DNA of 64,000 nucleotides, taken from the NCBI RefSeq assembly GCF_001445575.1, contig NZ_CP013200.1:2232001-2296000 (forward strand), written 5' to 3'. Source of the DNA: Arthrobacter alpinus (lineage in GTDB: Bacteria > Actinomycetota > Actinomycetes > Actinomycetales > Micrococcaceae). Position numbers and translations under genes: made by a program. Shown in pieces: positions 17,723-26,491 of this stretch (position 1 is the first letter of the stretch; every line of letters begins with the position of its first letter). The notes under the pieces are model-generated. The model searched no databases and had not been told where the DNA came from. It saw only the letters and a program-made list of their open reading frames with translations.

Positions 17723-18205
17723 TTAGTCCTGCGTGGCGGTCAGCAGCCCCGGTTCGTGATGCACAGGAAAGTTCACGCTGCGCGCGATGAAGCACTGTGA
17801 CGCCGCTTCGGCGTGCAGGGAAAGTGCCAGGTCTGTGGTGGCAGGGTCTGCCACGTAGACCTTTGGGTGCAGTGTGGCCGATTCGAATTGTCCGCTGCCA
17901 TCGGGGTTCAGAATGAGGGTGCCGTTGGCGCAGTCTTCATACTTGGTGACCACCACGCCATGTTTGAGTGCCACGTGCAGGTAGGACAGCATGTGGCACT
18001 GCGCCAGAGCTGTCAGGAGCAACTGTTCCGGGTTCCAGCGGTCCCGGTCGCCGTGAAAGGTCTTATCGGCTGAGCCAAGCAGCACGGGCACGCCAACGGC
18101 CGTGACGGTGTGGTCGCGGCCGTAAGCATTGTAAGCGGATGTCCCGGTTCCCCGGTTCCCGGTCCAATTGATGTTGATCTCGTAATGATGCTGATTCAGT
18201 CCCAT
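17723..18205 (-). CDS. OsmC/Ohr family peroxide-detoxifying protein
   Basis: A 160-residue OsmC-fold protein with the two redox cysteines in their usual settings: LLTALAQCHMLSYLHVA (peroxidatic) and EAASQCFIARSVNFPV (resolving). Such proteins reduce organic hydroperoxides with thiol donors. First gene of a likely osmC-mscS-glbO operon combining peroxide, osmotic and nitrosative-stress functions. The upstream spacer holds two direct repeats. Confidence 0.9.
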   Translation of the reverse strand: MGLNQHHYEININWTGNRGTGTSAYNAYGRDHTVTAVGVPVLLGSADKTFHGDRDRWNPEQLLLTALAQCHMLSYLHVALKHGVVVTKYEDCANGTLILNPDGSGQFESATLHPKVYVADPATTDLALSLHAEAASQCFIARSVNFPVHHEPGLLTATQD

Positions 18206-18215
18206 GAGGCTAAGC

Positions 18216-18309
18216 GTAGCGCTAGGGGCCCCAAACGAGCTTGCGAGTTATGGGGGAGAAGCGTAGCGGTAGCGCTAGGGGCCCAAACGAGTTTGCGAGT
18301 TATGGGGAG
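18216..18309 (+). repeat. two direct copies of a ~42-bp GGGCCC/CTTGCGAG element
   Basis: GTAGCGCTAGGGGCCC, then AAACGAG[C/T]TTGCGAG and TTATGGGG, occurs at 18216-18258 and again at 18269-18309 with small differences. The core GGGCCCC-N4-CGARCTTGCGAG followed by GGGGGAG also appears in the duplicated segment inside the glycosylase gene at 25105, which points to one dispersed repeat family. Confidence 0.75.
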
Positions 18310-18323
18310 CGGTGGAGTGGCGT

Positions 18324-19151
18324 TTAGAGGAACGGGCGGAGCGCCGCAGCGTATCCGTACCGGTACCCGTCGGCATTGGGATGGAACGCGAAGGGGTTTG
18401 GCCCTCCTGGATAGGTCAGCCACGGTGAGGACGAAGGAACGCCATGGCCGCGGAATAGATAAGCCACCGGAACAAATGCTGTCCTGTTCGAGAGCGCGCT
18501 GAGCGCTAATACGCCGTTGAGTAAGTCAGCTGCTGCATTGAGTGTTTTAGTACCACTGATTTGAGTGGGTGTGTAACCCAAAGCGGCCATGTTCTGCGGT
18601 TCAAAGAGCCGCGGATAGCCCAGATACAGCACCCTTGCTCCGGGGGCCTTGGCCTTGATGGCTTTGAGCATGGAGGTGACGGACTTGGGTAGATTTTTCA
18701 TGAGGCTCACCGAGTTGGCCACGGCTGATTTGCAGACGGCCTCGGTCGAGGTCGGTGCAAGGCAGGCCGCTATGGCGGCGGTCCAGCCAATGTCGTTGCC
18801 ACCTGCCGTCAGCGTGATGAGTGTGGTGTTGGGCGCGAGCAGCGGGACTTCCAAGGTCCGGACCTGCTCCGTGGTGAAGCCGGCACACGCCAAATTGCTG
18901 AATTGGGTGCCCAGCGAGGCGGCAACCCACGTGCCATAGCCGTTGACGCTCTGGCCGCAGCCGCCAAATTCGTCGCCTCCGCCGGATCCTGCCGAATAAG
19001 AATCGCCCATCACGGAGTAACTGATAGTGGTTGAGGCGGTGTGTGTCTGGGCCGTGGCCGGTGCTCCGGCGAAGCCTGCAATCATCCCGATGGACAGGAG
19101 CGCAACTGCGCCTGTGCGGGCAACAAATCCCTTAAAATTATGTATTCCCAT
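18324..19151 (-). CDS. secreted SGNH/GDSL-type lipase or esterase
   Basis: A 275-residue exported hydrolase. A signal peptide is visible from ATG 19151: GFVARTGAVALLSIGMIAGFAG ending ATAQT. Catalytic blocks: VMGDSYSAGSGG (nucleophilic Ser), NGYGTWVA, TAGGNDIGW (oxyanion Asn) and AFHPNADGY (catalytic His). The Asp normally three residues before the His is replaced, as in Ser-His dyad actinobacterial esterases. Several cysteines (GCGQS, LACAG, AACLA, AVCKS) suggest disulfides outside the cell. The frame is open upstream to 19289, but only 19151 puts the signal peptide at the N-terminus. Confidence 0.88.
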   Translation of the reverse strand: MGIHNFKGFVARTGAVALLSIGMIAGFAGAPATAQTHTASTTISYSVMGDSYSAGSGGGDEFGGCGQSVNGYGTWVAASLGTQFSNLACAGFTTEQVRTLEVPLLAPNTTLITLTAGGNDIGWTAAIAACLAPTSTEAVCKSAVANSVSLMKNLPKSVTSMLKAIKAKAPGARVLYLGYPRLFEPQNMAALGYTPTQISGTKTLNAAADLLNGVLALSALSNRTAFVPVAYLFRGHGVPSSSPWLTYPGGPNPFAFHPNADGYRYGYAAALRPFL

Positions 19152-19247
19152 GCCCTGAAGATACGCCGCAGAACCGGGCGGGCATAGACTTGCCGGGACG
19201 TGCTTTTTCATGGCCGGCGCCTGTGTGCCGACTGGAATAGCTGCATG

Positions 19248-19292
19248 CAAAAACGGGTGCGCCCGCAGCTTTTTACAGCTGGGGCACACCCG
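19248..19292 (-). terminator. terminator of pepN
   Basis: On the minus strand CGGGTGTGCCCCAGCTG pairs with GCTGCGGGCGCACCCG (one mismatch or bulge), and TTTTTGC follows, 10 bp after the pepN stop. Confidence 0.88.
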
Positions 19293-19301
19293 AAAAGGCT
19301 C

Positions 19302-21863
19302 TTAGACGTCGGCGGCCTGGGCCCGTAGCGCGCGCACCACTGTGTCCCGGCTTTCCGTCAGTAAGCGGCGCAGGGCCGGAACATCCGGGCTCAACGCGTC
19401 AAGGAAAGCATCCGTGGCGTCCAGTGTTGTTTGCGATACCAGCTGCGACGGGTACAGTCCGGTGATCATGGACGATGCCGTCTCGTATGACTTGGATTCC
19501 CACAGTTCCTGGATAGCCGCGAAGTACTTAGCCACATAAGGCTCAAGCAGGGAGGTGTCCCACACCTTCGTGAAGCCATCGATCGCCGCGCGCTGCAGAG
19601 CGTTAGCTCCTTCACCCCGGACAACGACGGACTCCCAGGTCGCAGCCTTCCCCTCGGCTGTGGGGATGGCTGCGTGGGCAGTCGCTGCCGCAAGCTGACC
19701 ATTTTGCGTGTTGTCCAGAGCCAAGGCGGCCTCAATAACGGAGGCATCGGCACGGCCACCTGCGGCCAGCGAGATCAAGAATTCCCACCGCATGTCGGTA
19801 TCCAACGCCAGCTCATCCAGCTGCTGCTCTCCATCCAGCAATGCCTGCACAACATCGAGTTGAGCCGCCGATTGTGCGTGGCCGGCAAAGGCCTTCACAA
19901 ACTGCAGCTGCGCATCTGAGCCGGCCGCAGCATTCTGGGCCAGCTCCCACACGGAATCGGCCGCGGCAATAGCGGTTGCCTTCTGGTGTGCGGGGGCCAC
20001 GTAGTAATGAAGCGCCGTGGCAAGCTGACGCAGCAGCACCATGATGACAGTTGAATCGGTCTCGGAACCAATCGTAGCCAGCACAAATTCCACGTAGTCA
20101 CGGGCAGGGGTTTCGCCGTCGCGTGCGGCATCCCAGGCCGACGCGGAGACCAGCGTCCGGGGCAGGGAGTCACGGAAGTCCTGCAAATGAGCCTTGGCAG
20201 TGGCGAGAGAAACCTCATCGAGGCGGATCTTCGCGTACGCCAGATCATCGTCGTTGAGCAGGATCAGCGCTGGGCGCTTCATGCCAACCAGTTCCGGAAC
20301 GTCCGTGGTGGGACCGTCAATATCCAACTCAACTCGGTGGGTACGGACCAGCTTGCCGGAATCGGCCCCGGAGGTAGCCAGATCGTAGAAGCCGATGGCG
20401 GCACGGTGCGGTCGCAACGTTGGGTGCTGTGCCACAGCGGACTGGGCGATCGAGAACGAGGTGATCACGCCGTCGTCGCTCACTTCAAGAGCGGGCTTGA
20501 AGGTATTGACGCCAGCGGTTTCGAGCCACTTTTCGGTCCACGAGGAGAGGTCGCGGCCGCTGGCAGCCTCGAGCTCCACCATCAGATCTGGCAGCTCGGT
20601 GTTGGACCAGGCGTGCTTGGCGAAGTAGGCGCGGACGCCGGCCATGAACTCTTCCTGGCCCACCCAGGCCACGAGCTGGCGCAATACCGAGGCGCCCTTG
20701 GCATAGGTGATGCCGTCAAAATTGACCAGCACGTCCTCGAGATCGTTGATCTCGGCCTTAATAGGGTGCGTGGAAGAGAGCTGATCCTGACGGTACGCCC
20801 AGCTCTTTTCCAGCGAGGAGAACGTGGTCCACGCATCCACATACTGCGTGTTTTCCGCGGCGGCCAGGGTGGACATGAACTCGGCGAAGGACTCGTTGAG
20901 CCATAGGTCATTCCACCAGCGCATGGTGACGAGGTCGCCGAACCACATGTGCGCGAGCTCGTGCAAGATGGTGATGGCGCGGCGTTCCACCATGGCATCG
21001 GTGACCTTGGAGCGGAACACGTAGCTTTCCAAGAACGTTACGGCGCCAGCGTTTTCCATGGCTCCGGCGTTGAATTCGGGCACGAACAGCTGATCGTACT
21101 TGGGGAACGGGTACGGCACGCCGAACTGCTTCTCGAAGAATTCAAAGCCTTGGCGGGTCAGTTCAAAGACGTTCTCGGCGTCCAGGAATTCCATGAGTGA
21201 CTTTCGTGCGAACACGCCCAACGGAACGATCCGCCCGTTGGAGCTGGTGAGTTCGCCGCGTACGCACTCATACGGTCCGGCAATCAACGCGGTGATGTAG
21301 CTGGACATCTTCAACGTCGGCTCAAAGTGCCAGACGGACCTCTTGACGCCGTCAACTTCGCCAGCAGCTACCGGGACAGGGGTGGGGGAGTTGGAGATAA
21401 CGTCCCAGTGCGACGGTGCCGTGATGTGGAACGTGAATTCCGCCTTCTGGTCCGGCTGCTCAAACACGGCAAACATGCGGCGGGAATCCGGCACCTCAAA
21501 CTGGCTATAGAGGTACACCTCCCCGTCCACGGGGTCCACAAAGCGGTGCAGGCCTTCGCCGGTGTTCATGAACAGCGCATCGGCTTTGACGGTCAGTTCA
21601 TTCTCGGCGGCGAGCTTAGGCAGCTGGATGCGGACGCCGTCGGACACCTCTGCGGGGTCCAGCTCAACCCCGTTCAGGGTCACTTGGTGCACGGTTTTGG
21701 TCACCGCATCAATGAACGACGACGAACCCTCCTTCGCGCTGAACCGCACCGTTGTGGTGGAGGCGAAGGTAGATTCGGAGGTGGTCAGGTCAAGGGTTAC
21801 GTCATAGCTTGAGACGCTCAAGGTGGCTGTGCGCTCAATAGCTTCGGCGCGAGTGAGATTCAT
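19302..21863 (-). CDS. pepN: aminopeptidase N (M1 metallopeptidase)
   Basis: An 853-residue M1 aminopeptidase of the actinobacterial PepN type. The substrate N-terminus-recognising GAMEN lies near residue 264 and the zinc site HELAHMWFGDLV with its distal glutamate in WLNESFAEF near 300-330. The large C-terminal helical domain is present and length is normal. It removes N-terminal residues from peptides in the cytosol, completing turnover begun by Clp and other proteases. The frame opens with TTG 21872, but ATG 21863 (MNLTRAEAIERTA) matches family N-termini. Confidence 0.95.
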   Translation of the reverse strand: MNLTRAEAIERTATLSVSSYDVTLDLTTSESTFASTTTVRFSAKEGSSSFIDAVTKTVHQVTLNGVELDPAEVSDGVRIQLPKLAAENELTVKADALFMNTGEGLHRFVDPVDGEVYLYSQFEVPDSRRMFAVFEQPDQKAEFTFHITAPSHWDVISNSPTPVPVAAGEVDGVKRSVWHFEPTLKMSSYITALIAGPYECVRGELTSSNGRIVPLGVFARKSLMEFLDAENVFELTRQGFEFFEKQFGVPYPFPKYDQLFVPEFNAGAMENAGAVTFLESYVFRSKVTDAMVERRAITILHELAHMWFGDLVTMRWWNDLWLNESFAEFMSTLAAAENTQYVDAWTTFSSLEKSWAYRQDQLSSTHPIKAEINDLEDVLVNFDGITYAKGASVLRQLVAWVGQEEFMAGVRAYFAKHAWSNTELPDLMVELEAASGRDLSSWTEKWLETAGVNTFKPALEVSDDGVITSFSIAQSAVAQHPTLRPHRAAIGFYDLATSGADSGKLVRTHRVELDIDGPTTDVPELVGMKRPALILLNDDDLAYAKIRLDEVSLATAKAHLQDFRDSLPRTLVSASAWDAARDGETPARDYVEFVLATIGSETDSTVIMVLLRQLATALHYYVAPAHQKATAIAAADSVWELAQNAAAGSDAQLQFVKAFAGHAQSAAQLDVVQALLDGEQQLDELALDTDMRWEFLISLAAGGRADASVIEAALALDNTQNGQLAAATAHAAIPTAEGKAATWESVVVRGEGANALQRAAIDGFTKVWDTSLLEPYVAKYFAAIQELWESKSYETASSMITGLYPSQLVSQTTLDATDAFLDALSPDVPALRRLLTESRDTVVRALRAQAADV

Positions 21864-22094
21864 ACCAGGCAAGGTGATGCCGTCCGTTCAGGTTCTCGTG
21901 GAAATTTCCGGGATAACCATCCCGTTCACTGCTGTGTGCAGTGGGCGGTGATGGATTTACGATGATTCTTCCACGTTACGCCCCCACTGTGCCGCAGCTG
22001 GCGAAGTTGTCCTGCCGGTGCGCTGTGGGGCAGGGTTGATGACAAACGGACCGCGAGTCGGGGCCGAGGAATCTAGCTTGACGATGGAGTTTAC

Positions 22095-23135
22095 GTGGGG
22101 AAGCAAGTGCGCAGCATTGACGCCGAAAAAGCCTACAATCGGCGGTGGTTGCTGGGGCTGATAGTGGGGTTGTTGCTCTTGAGCGTCCTCGGATCTCTCT
22201 GGATGTTCACCGTGGCGTCCAGACTCCCGCCGGAACTTGCCATCCACTGGAACTCCAAGAATGAGGTGGATGGCTGGACGTCGTTGTGGGGTATCGCGGT
22301 CACCACGGTACTGACCGCCGTGGGTGTTGGTGGCGTCATTGCTGTGCTTGCAGTGGTTTCTCGCGGCCAGAACCTCCTCATTGCCCGCATTGGTGCTGGC
22401 GTAGGCGTTGGCTTCGGCGTTGGTCTAGCCACACTGATGGTGGCCGTTGTGGCTGGCCAAATTGATCTCATGGACACCACGCAGGCCGAGGTTTCCGGGC
22501 CGGTCATGGCTGCTGGTTTGGCGCTGGCCCTGATCCTTGGAGTCCTCGTGATGTGGCTCTACACTCCCGGTGAGTTGGACCGGACACCGGACGCCGAGGT
22601 GCTGGCAGTTAATGCATCGGCAACGGAGGAAGGATCCGCTCTCGCCCTTGACGGAGCGGAACGGGCCGCGCAGGGTGAAACCATGAGGATTAGCGTCTCC
22701 ATGGGCAAGTGGGCCTGGGTATTGAGCGTGGGCCTTGGCGCGACCGTTGCTGTGAGTACTTACTTTATTTTTCCGGTGTTGGCGCTTCTGGGCGTGGTGA
22801 TCGGCGCCATTACGTGGGTGTTCTGTCAGGGCACGGCCGTCATCGGCCCGGACGGCGTTAAGGTTCTGGCGTCAGGATTCTTCAAGCTCATGCCGCTGGA
22901 ATGGAAGGAAGTCCGTGGCGCGTCCGTGGATGACATCAAGGCCATGGACTACGGCGGCTGGGGCTACCGAATGAACGGCGGCAGCGTTGCCTTCATCATG
23001 AGCAGCGGCCCGGCCCTGGTCATGGAGTGCGGTTTCCACCAAAAATTCGTCATCTCCATGCCTGATGCCCAGAGCGCCGGCGAGGCCGCTGCCTTGGTGA
23101 ATGGTTATGCCCAGAGCCGGAAAGTGAAAAACTAG
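22095..23135 (+). CDS. DUF1648-type membrane protein
   Basis: A 346-residue integral membrane protein. The first helix leads into ELAIHWNSKNEVDGWTS, the DUF1648 signature. Further helices lie near residues 57-80, 86-110, 130-150 and 202-240, then a soluble C-terminal domain with DYGGWGYRMNGGSVAFIM. Function is not known; DUF1648 proteins include regulators of peptidase or signalling systems. GTG 22095 is the start. The next gene begins 4 bp after its stop and encodes a related protein, so the two form an operon. Confidence 0.8.
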   Translation: MGKQVRSIDAEKAYNRRWLLGLIVGLLLLSVLGSLWMFTVASRLPPELAIHWNSKNEVDGWTSLWGIAVTTVLTAVGVGGVIAVLAVVSRGQNLLIARIGAGVGVGFGVGLATLMVAVVAGQIDLMDTTQAEVSGPVMAAGLALALILGVLVMWLYTPGELDRTPDAEVLAVNASATEEGSALALDGAERAAQGETMRISVSMGKWAWVLSVGLGATVAVSTYFIFPVLALLGVVIGAITWVFCQGTAVIGPDGVKVLASGFFKLMPLEWKEVRGASVDDIKAMDYGGWGYRMNGGSVAFIMSSGPALVMECGFHQKFVISMPDAQSAGEAAALVNGYAQSRKVKN

Positions 23136-23139
23136 TCGT

Positions 23140-24135
23140 ATGGCACGCGATAGCAGAGACAAATCCTCCAGCGAGCGGCACCTTGACGTTCAGGCGCTGC
23201 GCTTTTCCCTAGTGTTCCCGGGATTACTGGCCGTGGGGCTCATCTTGGGCGGGCTCATGTTGGCCGCCAAACTCCCGGCAGGTGTGGTGCTGCCCTTAGG
23301 TGGAAACCCCGTGCCGGTGTCTGTCTTTCTGGGAGTCGGCGTGGCAAGCATAATTCTTGTGGGCGTAGGTCTGGGCAGCCAAGGGGCACGCACCACCTTG
23401 CCGCGCATGCTGCGCCGGATCGTGTTGGGGTTGGCCGTGGCGCTGCAATTATCGGTCTTCACCCTTTTTGTTGCAGCACTGCTGGGACAGGGAGCCCGCG
23501 GCCAATTGACTCCGGAGCGGGTGGATAACTACGTGCTGCTGATGGGCTGCGGCCTGGCTCTGGCCATGGGTGTGGTTCTAGCGTTGACGTTCAAACCTGA
23601 TGAACAGTGGACGTCCGCCGACGACGGCGCCTTCGCCGCGCTGCTCAGCGCAGAAGCGGACCCGCAGGCCGCTAAAGACCAGCTCCACTATTTCCTGCAT
23701 CCGCGCAGCTCCGTCGTCATCATGATTCTGCTGGCCGCCATCATGCCGGGAGCGTTTCTGGCACTGATCTCGCCGTGGATCCTGCTCGCCCTGGTGGTGG
23801 CGGCTCTGCTGGCCATCGCCATGCTGTGCGCCACCGTGCAGGTTGATCGGGAGCGGCTGATCGTGAAGATCCTGGGTTTCATTCCCGTACTGGTGGCACC
23901 GTGTGAAGGTCTTGATGCGGCGGTGTCCTTAGACATTGTGGCGGGTGACTACGGTGGCTGGGGCCTGCGCAAGCACAGCGGATCCGCCACCTATTTGACT
24001 CGCTCAGGTGCCGCCGTCGTACTTCGAGCGAACGACGGCGGGAAGGTTGTGGTGGGTGCGCCCAACCTCGACGTGGCTGATGAGCTCTCGGAGATCCTCA
24101 ACCGTCGGGCCGGGAAAACGCCGCAGCAGCGTTAA
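23140..24135 (+). CDS. membrane protein, paralogue of its upstream neighbour
   Basis: A 331-residue membrane protein with about six hydrophobic segments. It lacks a clear DUF1648 IHW motif, but its C-terminal soluble part has DYGGWGLRKHSGSATYLT followed by a GAAVVL strand, matching DYGGWGYR in the upstream protein. The pair probably arose by duplication and may form a complex. Function unknown. ATG 23140 is 4 bp after the upstream stop. Confidence 0.75.
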   Translation: MARDSRDKSSSERHLDVQALRFSLVFPGLLAVGLILGGLMLAAKLPAGVVLPLGGNPVPVSVFLGVGVASIILVGVGLGSQGARTTLPRMLRRIVLGLAVALQLSVFTLFVAALLGQGARGQLTPERVDNYVLLMGCGLALAMGVVLALTFKPDEQWTSADDGAFAALLSAEADPQAAKDQLHYFLHPRSSVVIMILLAAIMPGAFLALISPWILLALVVAALLAIAMLCATVQVDRERLIVKILGFIPVLVAPCEGLDAAVSLDIVAGDYGGWGLRKHSGSATYLTRSGAAVVLRANDGGKVVVGAPNLDVADELSEILNRRAGKTPQQR

Positions 24136-24227
24136 TGATTCGGGGCAGGGCGGCGCCTCGGCAGGAGCATGGTGCGCTGGTAGGTAGGCTAGACGCAGCA
24201 CAATCACCTCGAACCTAAGGAATTCTC

Positions 24228-24701
24228 ATGCGCGTTCACATCGCAACCGACCACGCCGGCATGGAGCTCAGCGCCCACCTCATCACAGCACTGTCCGCCA
24301 AGGGCTACGAGATGATTGACCACGGCCCGCAGGCCTACGACGCCGAGGATGACTACCCCTCCTTCTGCATCAACGCAGCACTCGCCGTTGTGGCAGACCA
24401 GGCCGCCGGGGTGGACGCGCTGGGGATCGTATTGGGCGGCTCAGGCAACGGCGAGCAAATCGCGGCCAACAAGGTCAAGGGCGTGCGCGCAGCACTGGCC
24501 TGGAACCTGTCCACCGCACAGCTGGCCCGCGAGCACAACGACGCCAATGTGGTGGCCGTCGGTGGTCGCCAGCACAGCGTTGAAGAGGCCACGGAAATCA
24601 TCGAAGCGTTCCTGGCTGAGCCCTTCAGCGACGCCGAACGCCACGTGCGCCGCATCGGCAAGATCGCCACGTATGAGACCACCGGCGACGTCGTCGAGTA
24701 A
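24228..24701 (+). CDS. rpiB: ribose-5-phosphate isomerase B
   Basis: A 157-residue RpiB-type isomerase interconverting ribose-5-phosphate and ribulose-5-phosphate in the pentose phosphate pathway. Landmarks: ATDHAGMELS at the N-terminus, LGIVLGGSGNGEQIAANK around residues 66-84, the phosphate- and ring-opening-site region, and REHNDANVVAVGGR. The start codon is ATG 24228, preceded by AAGG in CTAAGGAATTCTC. A DNA glycosylase gene follows 97 bp downstream. Confidence 0.95.
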   Translation: MRVHIATDHAGMELSAHLITALSAKGYEMIDHGPQAYDAEDDYPSFCINAALAVVADQAAGVDALGIVLGGSGNGEQIAANKVKGVRAALAWNLSTAQLAREHNDANVVAVGGRQHSVEEATEIIEAFLAEPFSDAERHVRRIGKIATYETTGDVVE

Positions 24702-24797
24702 CTAACAACGAGTAAACAGTGGTGTCCGTTGTGAGTAGATACACGGTTTTGGCCCCAGGACGCTCGGTGTCAGGGGCGGCTTCCGGGCGTGAATACA

Positions 24798-25895
24798 ATG
24801 CCTGAGGGGCATTCGGTCCACCGCCTGGCGCGGCAGTTCAGCGACGTCTTTGCCGGTGCCGCGCTGGCAGTCTCCAGTCCGCAGGGAAAGTTTGCTGCTG
24901 GAGCGTTGCTCCTTGATGGCCAGGTGTTGGAACGGGCCGAGGCGCACGGCAAACAAATGTTCCTGTACTTCACTCACGACCTGGTGATGCGGGTGCACCT
25001 TGGCCTGTACGGAGCGTGGGACTTTGGTGGGGACTCAACATTCACCGGAGCCTCCAGCATTGGCGCACCGCGGCGCATTGGTGAACGGGAAATTGTTGGG
25101 GATCGTGGGTGGGCCCACGCGTCCGAGGGCCCCGCGGCGAACTTGCGAGCCGGGGGAGGACGTGGGTGGGCCCACGCGTCCGAGGGCCCCGCGGCGAACT
25201 TGCGAGCCGGGGGAGGACGTGGGGACTACCACGGGCCGCCAGTACCCAAGGGCGCCGTGCGCGTGCGTCTTGTCTCGGATCACGGTTGGGCTGATCTTCG
25301 CGGACCCACGGCCTGCGAGGTTATTACCCCAGCCGAATCGGAGGCGGTTCGGCGCAGGCTGGGACCCGATCCACTGAACAATGTGCCAGGTGACGCGCAG
25401 GAGTTTGCGCGCCGGATCCGTAAGAGTTCCACGTCCATTGCCTTGCAGTTGATGAAGCAGGAAGTGCTGGCTGGGGTGGGCAACGTTTACCGGGCCGAGG
25501 TGCTGTTCCGGCTAGGGCTTGATCCCCTGATGCCAGGCAAGAGCTTGCAGGCCGATGAGGCGCAGGCGCTGTGGGGCGACATTGGGCGCATTATGGCCGA
25601 TGGTGTCCGCGATGGCCGCATCATCACCACTGAGCTCTGTGATCGTCCCACTGGTGTGGGGTTGGAGGTGGGTCACGGGCTGCGTGAACGCACTGTGTCC
25701 GGCTTCGCTGCGTCTAGCGTTGTAGCCGCCAACTCAGCCATGGCCTCAGCCACTAACAAGGACGTGCCGGTGGATGATGCTCACTACGTGTACAAACGCG
25801 AAGGAAGGCCCTGCAGGCATTGCGGCACCGAGATTGCCATGAAAGAGCTCGGCGGCAGAAAGCTGTACTGGTGTCCGGGCTGCCAAGGACGCTAG
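24798..25895 (+). CDS. Fpg/Nei family DNA glycosylase with in-frame tandem insertion
   Basis: A 365-residue bifunctional DNA glycosylase/AP lyase for oxidised bases. The mature N-terminus would be PEGHSVHRLARQ, with catalytic Pro and Glu right after the start Met, which fixes ATG 24798. The H2TH region reads QEVLAGVGNVYRAEVLFR, and the C-terminal zinc finger is CRHC-x(14)-CPGC. MPEGHS suggests the Nei branch. Odd feature: residues about 103-141 contain two identical 19-residue units (GWAHASEGPAANLRAGGGR) encoded by a perfect 57-bp duplication, a Gly/Ala loop expected to protrude from the N-terminal domain. Whether it affects activity is unknown. The frame remains open throughout. Confidence 0.9.
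   Translation: MPEGHSVHRLARQFSDVFAGAALAVSSPQGKFAAGALLLDGQVLERAEAHGKQMFLYFTHDLVMRVHLGLYGAWDFGGDSTFTGASSIGAPRRIGEREIVGDRGWAHASEGPAANLRAGGGRGWAHASEGPAANLRAGGGRGDYHGPPVPKGAVRVRLVSDHGWADLRGPTACEVITPAESEAVRRRLGPDPLNNVPGDAQEFARRIRKSSTSIALQLMKQEVLAGVGNVYRAEVLFRLGLDPLMPGKSLQADEAQALWGDIGRIMADGVRDGRIITTELCDRPTGVGLEVGHGLRERTVSGFAASSVVAANSAMASATNKDVPVDDAHYVYKREGRPCRHCGTEIAMKELGGRKLYWCPGCQGR
25105..25218 (+). repeat. two perfect 57-bp tandem repeats inside the glycosylase gene
   Basis: Copies at 25105-25161 and 25162-25218 are identical, each 19 codons, and contain GGGCCCC-N4-CGAACTTGCGAG and GGGGGAG like the intergenic repeat at 18216. A palindromic GTGGGCCCAC lies near the start of each copy. Confidence 0.95.
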
Positions 25896-26083
25896 CCGTC
25901 CACCCATGAAGCATGCCGCCGTTGCTGCCGCAGGGGACCGGCTATTACCGCCAGTAGAGCAGCGGCAATACTTGGAATCTGCGGCATTTTTGGGCTTAGG
26001 GGAGCTCGATTTGCAGGACCGGCAAAGTGGTTGATAGTGTTACGGAGTTGTTCCGGCGAAAGCCCACAATGATCCCCATAACT

Positions 26084-26157
26084 GGGGGCGTAGCTTAATG
26101 GTAAAGCCTCAGTTTTCCAAACTGATGACGCGGGTTCGATTCCCGTCGCCCCCTCCA
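26084..26157 (+). tRNA. tRNA-Gly (anticodon UCC)
   Basis: A 74-nt cloverleaf: acceptor GGGGGCG/CGCCCCC, D-arm AGCTTAATGGTAAAGC, anticodon stem TCAGT/ACTGA with loop TTTCCAA giving UCC, T-loop GGTTCGATTCC, and encoded CCA. Confidence 0.95.
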
Positions 26158-26163
26158 AATTGC

Positions 26164-26195
26164 AAGTTCCCCGGTCACTTGGCCGGGGAACTTTT
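26164..26195 (+). terminator. terminator of tRNA-Gly
   Basis: AAGTTCCCCGG pairs perfectly with CCGGGGAACTT, followed by a short T run, seven bases after the tRNA. Confidence 0.85.
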
Positions 26196-26200
26196 GCGTT

Positions 26201-26262
26201 CCGCGGTACTTTGACGTTTTCGCCATAGTTCTAACGTGCGCGAAAACGTCAAAGTACCGCGG
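26201..26262. repeat. perfect 23-bp inverted repeat
   Basis: The left arm at 26201-26223 (starts CCGCGGTACTTTGAC) is perfectly complementary to the right arm at 26240-26262, with a 16-nt spacer. No T-tract follows on either strand, so it is not a typical terminator. It lies between tRNA-Gly and tRNA-Pro. Confidence 0.9.
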
Positions 26263-26329
26263 ATTCCTCGGGTGACGTGGGCCGATTGTGCATCTGGGAA
26301 CTTTTGCCCGTAGACTGTTGCGGGCACTA

Positions 26330-26402
26330 CGGGGCGTAGCGTAGTGGCTAGCGCGCCTGCTTTGGGAGCAGGAGACCGCAGGTTCGAGTCCTGTCGCCCC
26401 GA
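26330..26402 (+). tRNA. tRNA-Pro (anticodon UGG)
   Basis: A 73-nt cloverleaf: acceptor CGGGGCG/CGCCCCG, anticodon stem CCTGC/GCAGG with loop TTTGGGA giving UGG, T-loop GGTTCGAGTCC. CCA is not encoded (ACTT follows). Confidence 0.94.
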
Positions 26403-26491
26403 CTTCAGCATTATCCGGATCACGTTTGGTCAGTGACTGCCCATGTGCTGGGCCTAATAATCCATCAACAGACCATCAGGAGTACCACGCT

